DNA of 16,463 nt from Caldilineaceae bacterium (GCA_028819675.1 JAPPKT010000569.1:1-16463), one strand, 5' to 3'; numbered from the stretch's first letter, positions 7,560 through 15,945 are shown. Numbers and translations are program-made. The notes: generated from the letters alone by a model not told the origin.

Positions 7560-7823
7560 TCACCCCTGCAGAATGAACATCCATTCTTCCAGCCCGTCTT
7601 CGTTGGGTTCGTGTTCGACATGGCAGATGCGAAAGTTGTGACGTTCGATGATCGTAAGGATATCGATCAGGGAACGGCGTTCGGCTTTGGCGGGGTGGTA
7701 TTCGAGTTCGCCGATGGAAACTTTGACGTCCTCTTTGATGAGGCTGTCGCCGAGTACTTCGATGCGCCATGTCTTGCCCGTGGATGATTGGCGGGCTTTG
7801 GTTTGAAGAATGATGGTGTGCAT
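7560..7823 (-). CDS. Small protein of unknown function (87 aa)
   Basis: I do not recognise a family. The 87-aa product appears soluble, with no membrane segment or signal peptide. It begins with a beta-like stretch (HTIILQT), continues through TWRIEVLGDSLIKED and SIGELEYHP, has a helix-like section (SLIDILTIIERHNF, about 51-64), and ends in CHVEHEPNEDGLEEWMFIL, rich in acid and aromatic residues. The composition is balanced and unlike the Arg/Pro/Ala-rich shadow frames around it. The ATG is preceded by AAGAGG (7828-7833) at good spacing. It stands alone in its 400-bp neighbourhood, in the direction of the flanking genes, with gaps of more than 130 bp on each side. It is probably a real gene with unknown role. 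Confidence 0.75.
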   Translation of the reverse strand: MHTIILQTKARQSSTGKTWRIEVLGDSLIKEDVKVSIGELEYHPAKAERRSLIDILTIIERHNFRICHVEHEPNEDGLEEWMFILQG

Positions 7824-7960
7824 GGTTCCTCTTATTGTACAGTTGACCCGGCTTGTGCGGCCTGGTCTCCGGATGGCTACTTGGTGAGATGGTTTGGAGT
7901 CGGACCGAGGGACAAGGGCAAGGCATCCCTAAGCGGCAAGTCTACCGAATTTAGCCGGTT

Positions 7961-9040
7961 TCAGCGAATTCCCTGACGGCGCTTGACCGCTGATATCACT
8001 TTGTCGGCGGCGCGCGGGTTGCCTTCGACCGCGCCGAAGGGATCGCTGATGCCGGCAGGGCTGCGGCTGAGTACTCTCAGGGTAGAGAGAATGCAGTGGG
8101 GCAGGGCATTCAGATCGTACCCGCCCTCGAGGGTGCAGATCAGCCGGCCTCCGCATAGCGACTCGGCAAGGGCGAGGAGATCTTGCACCAATGCTGCGTA
8201 TCCACCGACGCTCAGGCGATGGGCGCTGAGCGGGTCCATCCAGTGGCCGTCGAAACCGGCGGACAGGAAGATTGCGTCCGGTCGGAAGTCGCGGGCGAGG
8301 GGGTGGACGAGCTGGCGGAGGGCTGCGAGGTAGCCGTCATCACCGACGCCGGCAGGGAAGGGTATGTTGACATTGAAGCGTTCGCCGAGGCCTTGTCCGA
8401 CTTCGTCGATGCTGCCGCTGAAGGGGTAGTGCGGATACTGGTGGATGCTGATGAAGAGGACGGAGGGATCGTCGTAGAACATTTCCTCGGTGCCGTTGCC
8501 GTGATGCACGTCGAAGTCGACGATGAGGAGACGTTCTGCGCCGTGGCTTTTCTGCGCATGGCGGGCAGCGACGGCTATATTTCCGAAGAGGCAGAAGCCC
8601 TTGGCGTTGCTGGGGCGGGCGTGGTGGCCGGGCGGCCGGACCATGGCAAAGCCGTTTTCGGCGGCGCCGCTCATCACTGCGTCGGTCAGTTGGAGGAGGC
8701 CGCCCACAGCCCGCAGGGATGCTTCCCAGCTGTCACGGAGGACGTAGGTATCCGGGTCGAGCCAGAGTGCCTTTTGGTCCCAGCTCTGGAGCCTGATACT
8801 TCCGCTAGCGGGCCCTTCGATGCCGCGGCAGATTTGCTGCAATTGTTCGACGTAGGCGGCGTCGTGGACGGCCAGGATTGGGTCGAGAGGGGCCGGAGCA
8901 TTGGTCAGGTTCGTCAGGGAGTCGAGGATGCCGTCGGCTTCCAATAGCGCCCACGTGCTCAGCATGCGTTCCCGGCACTCGGGATGGCCGGGGAAGCTGT
9001 GGTTGCGTTCGAAGGGGTCGTAGACAAATGCGGTGGTCAT
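7961..9040 (-). CDS. Histone deacetylase family protein (zinc amidohydrolase)
   Basis: The product (359 aa) belongs to the arginase/deacetylase fold with the histone deacetylase/AcuC/acetylpolyamine amidohydrolase family. Bacterial members remove acetyl groups from small molecules such as polyamines or from lysines. Seen: the histidine pair 139-140 in VRPPGHH, zinc ligands Asp177 and His179 in VDFDVHHGNG, zinc ligand Asp264 in SAGFDGHWMDPL, and the catalytic Tyr308 in LEGGYDL. All the catalytic residues are there. The N-terminus (AFVYDPFERNHSFPGHPE) is typical of the family. The start is ATG at 9040; the frame extends 24 codons further without conserved residues. No clear Shine-Dalgarno is present. 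No acetoin or polyamine gene lies nearby, so the substrate is open. Confidence 0.93.
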   Translation of the reverse strand: MTTAFVYDPFERNHSFPGHPECRERMLSTWALLEADGILDSLTNLTNAPAPLDPILAVHDAAYVEQLQQICRGIEGPASGSIRLQSWDQKALWLDPDTYVLRDSWEASLRAVGGLLQLTDAVMSGAAENGFAMVRPPGHHARPSNAKGFCLFGNIAVAARHAQKSHGAERLLIVDFDVHHGNGTEEMFYDDPSVLFISIHQYPHYPFSGSIDEVGQGLGERFNVNIPFPAGVGDDGYLAALRQLVHPLARDFRPDAIFLSAGFDGHWMDPLSAHRLSVGGYAALVQDLLALAESLCGGRLICTLEGGYDLNALPHCILSTLRVLSRSPAGISDPFGAVEGNPRAADKVISAVKRRQGIR

Positions 9041-9141
9041 ATGGATTGACTGTGCCGGTTTAGGAAAACTGTCGAATCCTGATGCACTCTCGCCTCCCCT
9101 CAGTTTCCCCAAGCAGAGGTCAGATCGAAATGCCTGTCTGA

Positions 9142-10776
9142 CTACGTTTCGGAATGGAAAGTGGGAATAAACAGATCGGTTCCCAGCCGGAAACGCAGGT
9201 CAAAGCTGTGTTCATCGGAGCCGAACGGCTGGACCTGATTCTGAATGGTGACCGGGCCGTCGAAGCCGACAGGGCGGGTTGTGTGCAGGGTATCGCCGTC
9301 CCAGAGCAGACTGACCGTGTCCTCTTCTCCCTGCGCCCGGTAAGGGAGTTGGATGAGTGCCCACCAGTCCCATTGGGAAGGCCACCGCCGGTGTATTGTC
9401 ATCTCGCCGTTTGCTGTGGTGATGCCGAGCAGATTCCAGATTGACGCGGCGTTGGGGGCGGGGTGGCCGGATGGTGAGGCACTGTCGCAGTTGGCGAGCC
9501 GCGTTGCCGCGCCGGCCCATCTGGCGGCGTCTTCGGTCTGATTGAGTTGAAGGGCCAGGGAGGAGGCAGCGGCCAGGGCGCGGCGGGCTGCTTCGGTGGC
9601 GGCTGGGGACGAGGCTATAGCACAATAGGCCGCCAGTTCATTGGCCGCGGTGGTGAGGGCTTGCTGGTGCGTCGACAGCCATTCGTGGTCAGGGAGGCGC
9701 TGCAGGTGGGTGTGCAGAGTACACAGGTAGGCAGCGGCAGCGAAAGGAATGTCTTCATCGGGCACGGCGACGGGACCGCGCGGGAGGACGGGGAGGCGGC
9801 GGGGAAGTGCCCCGCGGGTACGTTCGGCGACGCGGCGCAGGGTATCGAGCATGTTGCGGCTGTGTGCCGGGGCGAAAGTGTCGAACAGGTCGATGAGTCC
9901 TGGGACGGATTCGATGGCGCGGTCGGCGGGTGCAAAGCCGGAGCGGAAACGGGCCAGTTTCTGCACGGCGCCGATTTTGGCCTGTTGCACGGCGTGATTG
10001 GTTGCGGCGTCAGGGGACCAGAGCCGTCCGCGGTGCGTGATATCGTGCCAGCTGCCGCGGCTGCGCTTGAAGGCGCGTGAGATGTCGCGCTGGACGAGGA
10101 AGCCGTTCCAGGCTACCTGCTCGCCTACGTCGCTGAGGGCGAGGATCAGTGGGAGGTCGACCTGGCCGGCGACGAGGACGTGGTACACGAGGTGGGCCTG
10201 GGAGGCGCTGGGAAAGTCAACCAGGTCGGGGCGCCCTTCGGCGGCGCCGAAGACGCGTGTGCTCTCGGCGTTGCGCTGGCCGTGGGCCCCCCTGGCTTCG
10301 CCGGGGTCCTTCTGCACGACCAGGAGCCCGTCGACCATGCGCTGGTCCAGGGGTTCGCCCCAGTCGATTTCGACGCGAATCTGGATCAGGCGGTCGCCCT
10401 CGGCCTGGGCTTCCATCATCCAGAGAAGCGACCGGTCGTAGTAGCTGTCGAGGGGCGCGAAGATGCGTTTGCTGACGATTACGCCTTCGACGCCGTAGAT
10501 GGTTTCCTGGTAGCCGGGGTAGAGCTGGACGGCGAGTGGAAGGACATCGTCCAGCTGCTCGCTGCTGATGCCGCTGCTGGTGTAGATGGGCGCGTCGATG
10601 CGGATGCGGATAGAACGGGCGTAGGCGCGCCTGTGCCAGTGCCAGCGGAGGTCGTAGAGATCGCTGTCCCTGTCGGCGACAAAGTAGAGCTCGCCGTTGG
10701 TGTGGGGAAATCTGACCTCGCCGTCGATGTCGTCGTACTCTTCAAGTTGGGGCTGGTCGAGCGCGGGATCTGTCAT
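9142..10776 (-). CDS. Unknown protein, possible six-hairpin glycosidase relative
   Basis: I cannot place this 544-aa protein in a named family. It has no signal peptide and no membrane segment. Residues 1 to about 240 look beta-rich, with many aromatic residues (LYFVADRDSDLYDLRWHWH). A central part (about 245-445) is helical and Ala/Leu-rich. The C-terminal 88 residues (from 457, GEMTIHRRWPSQWDWW) look like the beta-sandwich cap after six-hairpin glycosidase domains, which often reads G-x-R-P-x-P-x-W and then strands. This order of beta, alpha and beta parts suggests a glycosidase relative, but no acid pair can be assigned and the helical part is short, so activity is uncertain. Start: ATG at 10776 with AAGGA at 10785-10781. 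It is 92 bp downstream of the ABC ATPase on the same strand, so it could be a last gene of that operon. Confidence 0.8.
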   Translation of the reverse strand: MTDPALDQPQLEEYDDIDGEVRFPHTNGELYFVADRDSDLYDLRWHWHRRAYARSIRIRIDAPIYTSSGISSEQLDDVLPLAVQLYPGYQETIYGVEGVIVSKRIFAPLDSYYDRSLLWMMEAQAEGDRLIQIRVEIDWGEPLDQRMVDGLLVVQKDPGEARGAHGQRNAESTRVFGAAEGRPDLVDFPSASQAHLVYHVLVAGQVDLPLILALSDVGEQVAWNGFLVQRDISRAFKRSRGSWHDITHRGRLWSPDAATNHAVQQAKIGAVQKLARFRSGFAPADRAIESVPGLIDLFDTFAPAHSRNMLDTLRRVAERTRGALPRRLPVLPRGPVAVPDEDIPFAAAAYLCTLHTHLQRLPDHEWLSTHQQALTTAANELAAYCAIASSPAATEAARRALAAASSLALQLNQTEDAARWAGAATRLANCDSASPSGHPAPNAASIWNLLGITTANGEMTIHRRWPSQWDWWALIQLPYRAQGEEDTVSLLWDGDTLHTTRPVGFDGPVTIQNQVQPFGSDEHSFDLRFRLGTDLFIPTFHSET

Positions 10777-10868
10777 CCGGTCCTTATCTTCCTTGCCTTG
10801 GTTAGTCTGATAAAAAATCGGTTGCAATTTCTATGGTGGCAGGGCGCGGATGTGGGGCTCTCTGCAGG

Positions 10869-12443
10869 TCAGCCGGCGGGCGAACCGCCATCAGCGCTGA
10901 CACCGGCCATGAGGAGACCGATTTTCTCGCGTGTTGCCTGGCTGCGCGGCAGTATGGCGCTGATTTGGCCGTGGAACATGACGGCGATGCGGTCGGAAAG
11001 GGCCATAATTTCGTCCAACTCGTAGCTCACCAGGAGGACGGCGACGCCCTCGTCCCGCTTAGCGACGATCTGGCTGTGTATGAATTCGATTGAGCCGACG
11101 TCGATGCCGCGCGTCGGTTGCGCGGCGACGAGAAGGCGTATGGGGCGTCCGAACTCGCGGGCGACGACCATTTTCTGCTGGTTGCCGCCGGAAAGACTGG
11201 CGCCGGAGGTCCTGACTGAGGGCGTGCGGACATCGAACTGCGCCACCAGTTCATCGGCGTGCTGGGCGATGGCCTGTTCATTCATGGTGAGGCCGGAGGA
11301 GAAGGGTCTCTTGTAGTAGGAGCTGAGCACCAGATTGTCGGCAACCGAGTAGGCGTCGACCATACCATACATGTGGCGGTCTTCCGGCACGTGGCAGATG
11401 GCGCCTTCTTCGGTGATGCGGCGAGGGGAGGCATTGGTCATGTCGACATTGTTGATGCGTACTGATCCGGCGGTGGCGGGACGCAGGCCGGTGACGACTT
11501 CAACCAGTTCGGTCTGGCCGTTGCCCTGTACGCCGGCGACGCCGACGATCTCGCCGGCGCGCACGTCCAGCGATACGCCGCGCAGGGCGGGCTCGCCGAG
11601 GTCGGTGAATGCTTCGATTTCCTGAATCTGCAACAGAAGTTCACCTGCGCTGGCCGCCTCTTTTTCGACTTCCAGTGTCACTTTGCGTCCTACCATCAGG
11701 GCGGCGAGATCCTCCTGCGAGACGGTGGCCGGGTCGGCTTCGCCCACCATTTCGCCGCGGCGAAGGACGGCGATGCGGTCGGCGATACGCAGCACTTCCT
11801 TGAGCTTATGGGTGATGAAGATAATCGATTTGCCCTGGCTGCGCAGCAGCTCCATGACTTTGAAAAGGCCCTCTATTTCCTGGGGCGTAAGAACCGATGT
11901 TGGCTCATCGAGGATCAGAATGTCGGCGTTTCGGTAGAGCGCCTTCAGGATTTCGACGCGCTGCTGAACGCCTACGGGCAGGTCTTCGATGACGGCATTG
12001 GGGTCCACAGGCATGTTGTAACGTTCTGACAGCTCGTTAATCTGCGCGGAGACGCTTTCGCGATCCAGTAGGCCGCGGTCGACGCTTTCGCTGCCGAGCA
12101 TGATGTTGTCGATGACGGTCATGACCGGCACGAGCTGGAAGTGCTGATGGACCATGCCGATGCCCAAGTCGATGGCATCGCGGGGAGAGTGCAATTCGAC
12201 GGGGCGGCCATCGACTCGGATCTGGCCCTCGGTAGGCTGGTAGAGCCCGTAAATGATGTTCATGAGAGTCGATTTGCCGGCGCCGTTTTCGCCAAGCAGT
12301 GCAAGGATTTCACCCTCATGCAGTGCCAGGTCTATGTCTTTGTTGGCGACGACCCCAGGAAAGAGCTTGGTAATACCGTTGACTGCGAGTTTTGGGGGGC
12401 CGGCATTCGCTTGCTGGGCCTGAGTCGATTGGGCCGCGGTCAT
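10869..12443 (-). CDS. ABC transporter ATP-binding protein, double domain (Bmp/nucleoside type)
   Basis: This is the energising subunit of the importer encoded just upstream. The 524-aa product has two fused ABC domains. Domain 1: Walker A GENGAGKS (51-58), Q-loop region at MVHQHF, signature-like LPVGVQQRVEILKALY (155-170), Walker B LILDE ending at Glu180, and switch His212. Domain 2: the degenerate loop GVQGNGQTE (304-312), a strong LSGGNQQK signature, and AAQPTRGID where an acidic Walker B residue is usual, as is normal in RbsA/YufO-type ATPases. Domain 1 is therefore the better candidate for hydrolysis. The start ATG overlaps the permease stop (ATGA) and has GGAGGG (12455-12450) inside the permease gene, so translation is coupled. 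Ribose-type and nucleoside-type members look alike; the Bmp partner favours nucleosides. Confidence 0.95.
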   Translation of the reverse strand: MTAAQSTQAQQANAGPPKLAVNGITKLFPGVVANKDIDLALHEGEILALLGENGAGKSTLMNIIYGLYQPTEGQIRVDGRPVELHSPRDAIDLGIGMVHQHFQLVPVMTVIDNIMLGSESVDRGLLDRESVSAQINELSERYNMPVDPNAVIEDLPVGVQQRVEILKALYRNADILILDEPTSVLTPQEIEGLFKVMELLRSQGKSIIFITHKLKEVLRIADRIAVLRRGEMVGEADPATVSQEDLAALMVGRKVTLEVEKEAASAGELLLQIQEIEAFTDLGEPALRGVSLDVRAGEIVGVAGVQGNGQTELVEVVTGLRPATAGSVRINNVDMTNASPRRITEEGAICHVPEDRHMYGMVDAYSVADNLVLSSYYKRPFSSGLTMNEQAIAQHADELVAQFDVRTPSVRTSGASLSGGNQQKMVVAREFGRPIRLLVAAQPTRGIDVGSIEFIHSQIVAKRDEGVAVLLVSYELDEIMALSDRIAVMFHGQISAILPRSQATREKIGLLMAGVSADGGSPAG

Positions 12444-13507
12444 GAGCTACCCTCCGTCTCGTAGACTTTGCCTTCGGCGGCAGGGGGCCGCACACGGCCG
12501 ACGAGGCCGGAGACGGCGACGATGGTAACGACGTAGGGCAGCATGGAGATGAACTGACGGGGGACCTGGGTGACACCGGCGAGCAGCAGTTCGTTCTGGA
12601 GGGCCTGGGTGTAGCCGAAGAGGGTTGCTGCGCCGAGGGCGCCGATGGGGTTCCAGTTGCCGAAGATCATAGCGGCAAGGGAGATGAAGCCGCGGCCTGC
12701 GGTCATGCCCTCCTGGAACTGGCCGACTGCCTCGAGGACGAGGAAGGCTCCGGCGAGGCCGGCCAACATGCCTCCCAAGGAGGTGTTAACGTAACGGTAG
12801 CGGTTGACGTTGATGCCGACGGTGTCGGCGGCGCGGGGGTGTTCACCGACGGCGCGCGTGCGCAATCCCCAGCGGGTATAGAAGAGACCGACATGCACGA
12901 CGACGACCATGATGAGAGCAAGATAGGTGATGGGGGGATTGTCGAAGAGTACCGGTCCGAGCACTGGAATCTGGGCCAGTCCGGGAATTGGGATGGAGGA
13001 GAACTTGCCTTCGGCGATGGCGTCGCGGTTGTAGAGATAAGAGGAGGTGCCGAGGGCGAGGATGATGATGACTGTGCCTGAGATGATCTGGTCCATGCGA
13101 AACCGGATGGAGAAGAGGGCGTGGACGGCTCCCATGAGGCCGCCGACGGCCATGGCGACGGCGACGCTGAAGACGAGGCTGACGGCCAAGGGCCAGTGGT
13201 TGGTGCTGGTCTTGGCGACGAAGCCGGCGAAGGCGCCGGCGAGCATCATGCCCTCGATGCCGATGTTGATGATGCCGGACCTTTCGCAAAGGATTCCGCT
13301 GAGGGCCCCGAGAACGAGAGGCACTGTGGCGCGCAGGGTGAAGTTGAGGGCGCTGATGCCGAAGAGCACGCGCAGCCAGGTCTGCTCTTTGAGCGGGGTG
13401 AGATTCACCAGGATAGCCATGACGACGAGTGCGAGCGCCACGATCATGGTGTTGCCGTAGCGTCTGCGCAGGCGATGGAGTGCCGAAACGGGTGCGTTCC
13501 TGCTCAC
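12440..13507 (-). CDS. ABC transporter permease 2 (Bmp/nucleoside type)
   Basis: One of two membrane channel subunits of the importer. The 355-aa protein is strongly hydrophobic with about eight to ten predicted membrane segments, starting near residue 22 (MIVALALVVMAILVNL) and ending at YVVTIVAVSGLVG. A highly conserved stretch of this family is visible: ERSGIINIGIEGMML, and later GLRTRAVGEHPRAADTVGIN, the cytoplasmic loop that contacts the ATPase. The open frame runs on to 14107, but that part is a shadow of permease 1. The GTG at 13507 is my choice because it overlaps the permease 1 stop (GTGA) and gives a basic N-terminus before the first membrane segment. The Shine-Dalgarno is weak, consistent with coupling to the preceding gene. 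Confidence 0.92.
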   Translation of the reverse strand: MSRNAPVSALHRLRRRYGNTMIVALALVVMAILVNLTPLKEQTWLRVLFGISALNFTLRATVPLVLGALSGILCERSGIINIGIEGMMLAGAFAGFVAKTSTNHWPLAVSLVFSVAVAMAVGGLMGAVHALFSIRFRMDQIISGTVIIILALGTSSYLYNRDAIAEGKFSSIPIPGLAQIPVLGPVLFDNPPITYLALIMVVVVHVGLFYTRWGLRTRAVGEHPRAADTVGINVNRYRYVNTSLGGMLAGLAGAFLVLEAVGQFQEGMTAGRGFISLAAMIFGNWNPIGALGAATLFGYTQALQNELLLAGVTQVPRQFISMLPYVVTIVAVSGLVGRVRPPAAEGKVYETEGSS

Positions 13508-14640
13508 GTGCCACCCCAGCTTGTGCTGACTGCGGAACCGGCGTCCTGATCGGTCTGCTGACGCAGTCGGAAGATCATGCGTATGATGAAAGGTGCGGCG
13601 ACGAAGGCGAGTACGAGCGCCTGAATGATCTGGATGATGTCGGCGGGGACCCCTGACACGAACTGCATTGTGGCCGCGCCGCCGTCGAGTGCGCCGAACA
13701 TGAAGGCGGCCAGGAGGACGCCGATGGGATGGGTCTGGCCGAGCAGCGCGACGGTAATGCCGTCGAAGCCGACGGCGCCGCCGAATTCGGGGGCGAACTT
13801 GTGGTTGAGGCCGAGGGTTTCGATTGCGCCAGCAAGGCCGGCGAGTCCACCGGCAAGGGCCATCGTGAGGATGATGGTGAAGTTGACGCGAATGCCGGCG
13901 TAGCGGGCGGCGCGCATGTTGTGGCCGACGGTGCGCATTTCGAAGCCGAGGGGGGTTTTGAAGATCAGCCACCAGACGAGTATTGCGGCGGCCAAGGCGA
14001 GAAAGATTCCGTAGTGGACGCGGTAGGGAGGGCCGAAGAGCCATGGAATCTGAGCCGAGAGCAGTACGTCGGGCGTTTCGGGGATGGCGCCGGCGGTGCG
14101 ATCCCAAAGGGGGCCAGGGGTCTGGCCCTGTGTGCCGCCGGCGTAGACGGTCCAGCCGCCGAAGAGGGAGGCGACGTAGTTGAGCATGATGGTGACGATA
14201 ACTTCGTGGGCCCCGGTGTAGACTTTGAGGATGCCTGGGATGGCGCCCCAGAGCAGGCCGCCGACGATGCCGGCGATGAGAGCGAGGGGCAGGTGGACGA
14301 AGATGGGCAGGCCTTCGAAGTTGATGCCGACGGCGACGGCGAAGACGGAGCCCATCACGAACTGGCCGGATGCGCCGATGTTGAACAGGCTGACCTTAAA
14401 GGCAAGAGCAACGGAGAGTCCCGTCAGGACGAATGGGACGGTCTTGCGAATGGTCCGCGCCCAACCTTTGCCGTCGCCGAATGCGCCCTGGAACAGGCCG
14501 CTGTACGCGGCCATGGGGTCGTCACCGGAGAGTAGCATGACAATGGCACCTGCGAGCAGGGCAGACAGGAGGGCGAGCGAAGGGATGAGGAGCGCGCGCA
14601 GGATTCTACTTATGCCTGTTGTGGAGGTGGCGGTCGCCAA
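13504..14640 (-). CDS. ABC transporter permease 1 (Bmp/nucleoside type)
   Basis: First of the two channel subunits. The 378-aa product has a short polar N-terminus, then hydrophobic segments from about residue 12 (ILRALLIPSLALLSALLAGAIVMLL) to AFVAAPFIIRMIF. The family signatures are KVSLFNIGASGQFVMG (after TVPFVLTGLSVALAF), HEVIVTIMLNYVA, and the ATPase-contact loop GFEMRTVGHNMRAARYAGI. The start codon is TTG at 14640 with GGAGG (14651-14647) 6 nt upstream, a strong match that fixes it. It is separated from the binding-protein gene by 231 bp with two hairpins, and its stop overlaps the start of permease 2. Confidence 0.94.
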   Translation of the reverse strand: MATATSTTGISRILRALLIPSLALLSALLAGAIVMLLSGDDPMAAYSGLFQGAFGDGKGWARTIRKTVPFVLTGLSVALAFKVSLFNIGASGQFVMGSVFAVAVGINFEGLPIFVHLPLALIAGIVGGLLWGAIPGILKVYTGAHEVIVTIMLNYVASLFGGWTVYAGGTQGQTPGPLWDRTAGAIPETPDVLLSAQIPWLFGPPYRVHYGIFLALAAAILVWWLIFKTPLGFEMRTVGHNMRAARYAGIRVNFTIILTMALAGGLAGLAGAIETLGLNHKFAPEFGGAVGFDGITVALLGQTHPIGVLLAAFMFGALDGGAATMQFVSGVPADIIQIIQALVLAFVAAPFIIRMIFRLRQQTDQDAGSAVSTSWGGT

Positions 14641-14646
14641 GACGGG

Positions 14647-14651
14647 CCTCC
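14647..14651 (-). promoter_or_regulatory. Ribosome binding site deciding the TTG start of permease 1
   Basis: On the minus strand GGAGG stands 6 nt before TTG (14640-14638). It is among the best Shine-Dalgarno sequences in the window and settles an unusual start codon. Confidence 0.7.
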
Positions 14652-14760
14652 GTCTGAAGGCGTACTATGCGGCGAGGGAATACCGAATTCTTTCAGACTG
14701 ACTGCGGCGGGATTGCAGGTACGGGGAGGGAAGTTGTCCCGCCGCGGACGGTTCCAGATG

Positions 14761-14798
14761 TGAAGCGGGAGGCCCCGCTGCAGAGGCATCCCGCTTCA
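14761..14798. repeat. Inverted repeat between binding-protein and permease genes
   Basis: Perfect 10-bp arms TGAAGCGGGA (14761-14770) and TCCCGCTTCA (14789-14798); after one mismatch, GCC pairs with GGC inside. On the transcript it is a long GC-rich hairpin beginning about 74 nt after the binding-protein stop. No run of T follows on the minus strand, so it is more likely a partial attenuator or an RNA-stabilising hairpin than a full terminator. Confidence 0.6.
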
Positions 14799-14845
14799 GT
14801 TGGATCCTCGCCGGTTTCGCCGCGGGTGCGCTTGACGAGGACCCA

Positions 14846-14873
14846 GATTACCGGTTTACGAGCCGGTGGAATC
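14846..14873. repeat. Small hairpin at the end of the binding-protein gene
   Basis: ACCGG (14850-14854) pairs with CCGGT (14863-14867), and GATT (14846-14849) with AATC (14870-14873) across a 2-nt bulge. On the minus strand the hairpin begins within the TGA stop codon. It could protect the upstream transcript from 3' decay. Confidence 0.4.
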
Positions 14874-15945
14874 AGTTGCCGTATCCGGTGTCGATTGAGC
14901 CATCGATCAGGCCGGCTTTGGTCGCTTCGAGCAGATCCTTCAACTCCTGCGGGATCATGTCGTCAAAGTCGTGGAAGGGAGCCAGGTCGGCGTCACCGAA
15001 GTAGTTCCCGCCGGGAAACTCGCCCTGGCTGGCCAAGGTGACCAGTTCGACGACACCCGGGGTGATCAACTTCATGGCGCTGGAGACGAGGCAAGGCTGG
15101 GCGGCGGGCACGGTATTCCACTGGTCGGTGTCGACGCCGATGCAGAAGACGGTCTCTCCGGCACCATCAGCGGTGGCGATCTCCTGCAATGCGCCGTTGC
15201 CGGTGATGCCGCCGGCGCCGAAGATCACATCGGCGCCCTGGTCCAAAGCCTGTTTGGCGGTGGCGGCGCCCCATTCGGGATCGACAAAGGCCTGAGAGAT
15301 TTCACCGGGATGGTAGGTGGAGATGACGTTGATGTCGGGGTTTACCGACTGGGCACCGGCGACGTAGCCTTCGTTAAAGGCAACGACGGGCGGAACGAGG
15401 TCGGTGCCGAGGACGGCGGCGATGGTACCGGTTTGGGACAGGCTGCCGGCGAGGACGCCGGCCAGGTAACCGGAGTGGTCCTCGTTGAAGATGAGGCCAG
15501 CCAGATTGGGCATGACCTCACCCTGGAACTGGTCAACACCGATGAAGAACACATCGGGATTTTCCTGGGCTGCGGTGGTGGTGGCGTCGCCCAGTGCAAA
15601 CCCGACGCTGACGATGACATTGTAGTCGGCGTCGATAAACTGCTGCATATTGTCGGCGTAGTCTTTTGCGTCCTGCGTTTCGATGTACTTGATGTCATCT
15701 TCGGCCAAGCCAAGGGCTTCGGCGGCTGCGACTACGCCTTCCCAAGCGGACTGGTTGAAGCTGCGGTCGTTGACGCGGCCGACGTCGGTGACGAGACCGA
15801 CTTTGAAGTCACCGGCCATACCATCGGCCGAATCGCCAGAGCCCGAATCGGTTGCCGGCATCGCAGCCGGCGCCGGGCAGGCAGCGAGCAGAAGCGCAAA
15901 CGCTGTCAATATAACGATAAGGTTAAGTGTGCGGGGTGCTTTCAT
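14872..15945 (-). CDS. Bmp-family substrate-binding lipoprotein of an ABC importer
   Basis: The lipid-anchored extracytoplasmic receptor of the importer. The 357-aa product has a signal peptide (KAPRTLNLIVILTAFALLLAAC) with the lipobox LAAC and lipidated Cys23, then a Ser/Gly/Asp linker. The mature domain starts with VGLVTDVGRVNDRSFNQSAW, the hallmark of the Bmp (PnrA/Med/BMP) family, whose characterised members bind purine nucleosides. IVSVGFALGDATT, FIGVDQFQ and GADVIFGAGGITG follow in order, as in periplasmic-binding folds. The start is ATG with AAAGGAG (15959-15953) 7 nt upstream. It leads the operon ahead of two permeases and an ATPase. A simple sugar or autoinducer ligand is possible, but nucleosides are favoured by family. 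Confidence 0.95.
   Translation of the reverse strand: MKAPRTLNLIVILTAFALLLAACPAPAAMPATDSGSGDSADGMAGDFKVGLVTDVGRVNDRSFNQSAWEGVVAAAEALGLAEDDIKYIETQDAKDYADNMQQFIDADYNVIVSVGFALGDATTTAAQENPDVFFIGVDQFQGEVMPNLAGLIFNEDHSGYLAGVLAGSLSQTGTIAAVLGTDLVPPVVAFNEGYVAGAQSVNPDINVISTYHPGEISQAFVDPEWGAATAKQALDQGADVIFGAGGITGNGALQEIATADGAGETVFCIGVDTDQWNTVPAAQPCLVSSAMKLITPGVVELVTLASQGEFPGGNYFGDADLAPFHDFDDMIPQELKDLLEATKAGLIDGSIDTGYGN

Noticed and set aside
6797..7576. 259-codon plus-strand frame across the phosphodiesterase gene
   Set aside because: Antisense shadow of a gene with all catalytic residues; no ribosome binding site of note.
7427..7621. N-terminal extension of the phosphodiesterase
   Set aside because: It lacks conserved residues, overlaps the 87-aa gene, and the internal GTG has a good AGGAG.
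7834..7839. TACAAT on the minus strand as -10 box for the 87-aa gene
   Set aside because: Only about 10 nt from the ATG and without a -35 at 16-18 bp; it would place the start of transcription at or past the ribosome binding site.
8183..8947. 254-codon plus-strand frame opposite the deacetylase gene
   Set aside because: Val/Gly/Ala/Asp-rich shadow frame; the minus-strand gene has the complete zinc site.
13508..14107. Upstream half of the long open frame containing permease 2
   Set aside because: This part is Arg/His/Pro-rich, lies entirely inside permease 1 in another frame and lacks membrane segments; permease 2 begins at the GTG at 13507.
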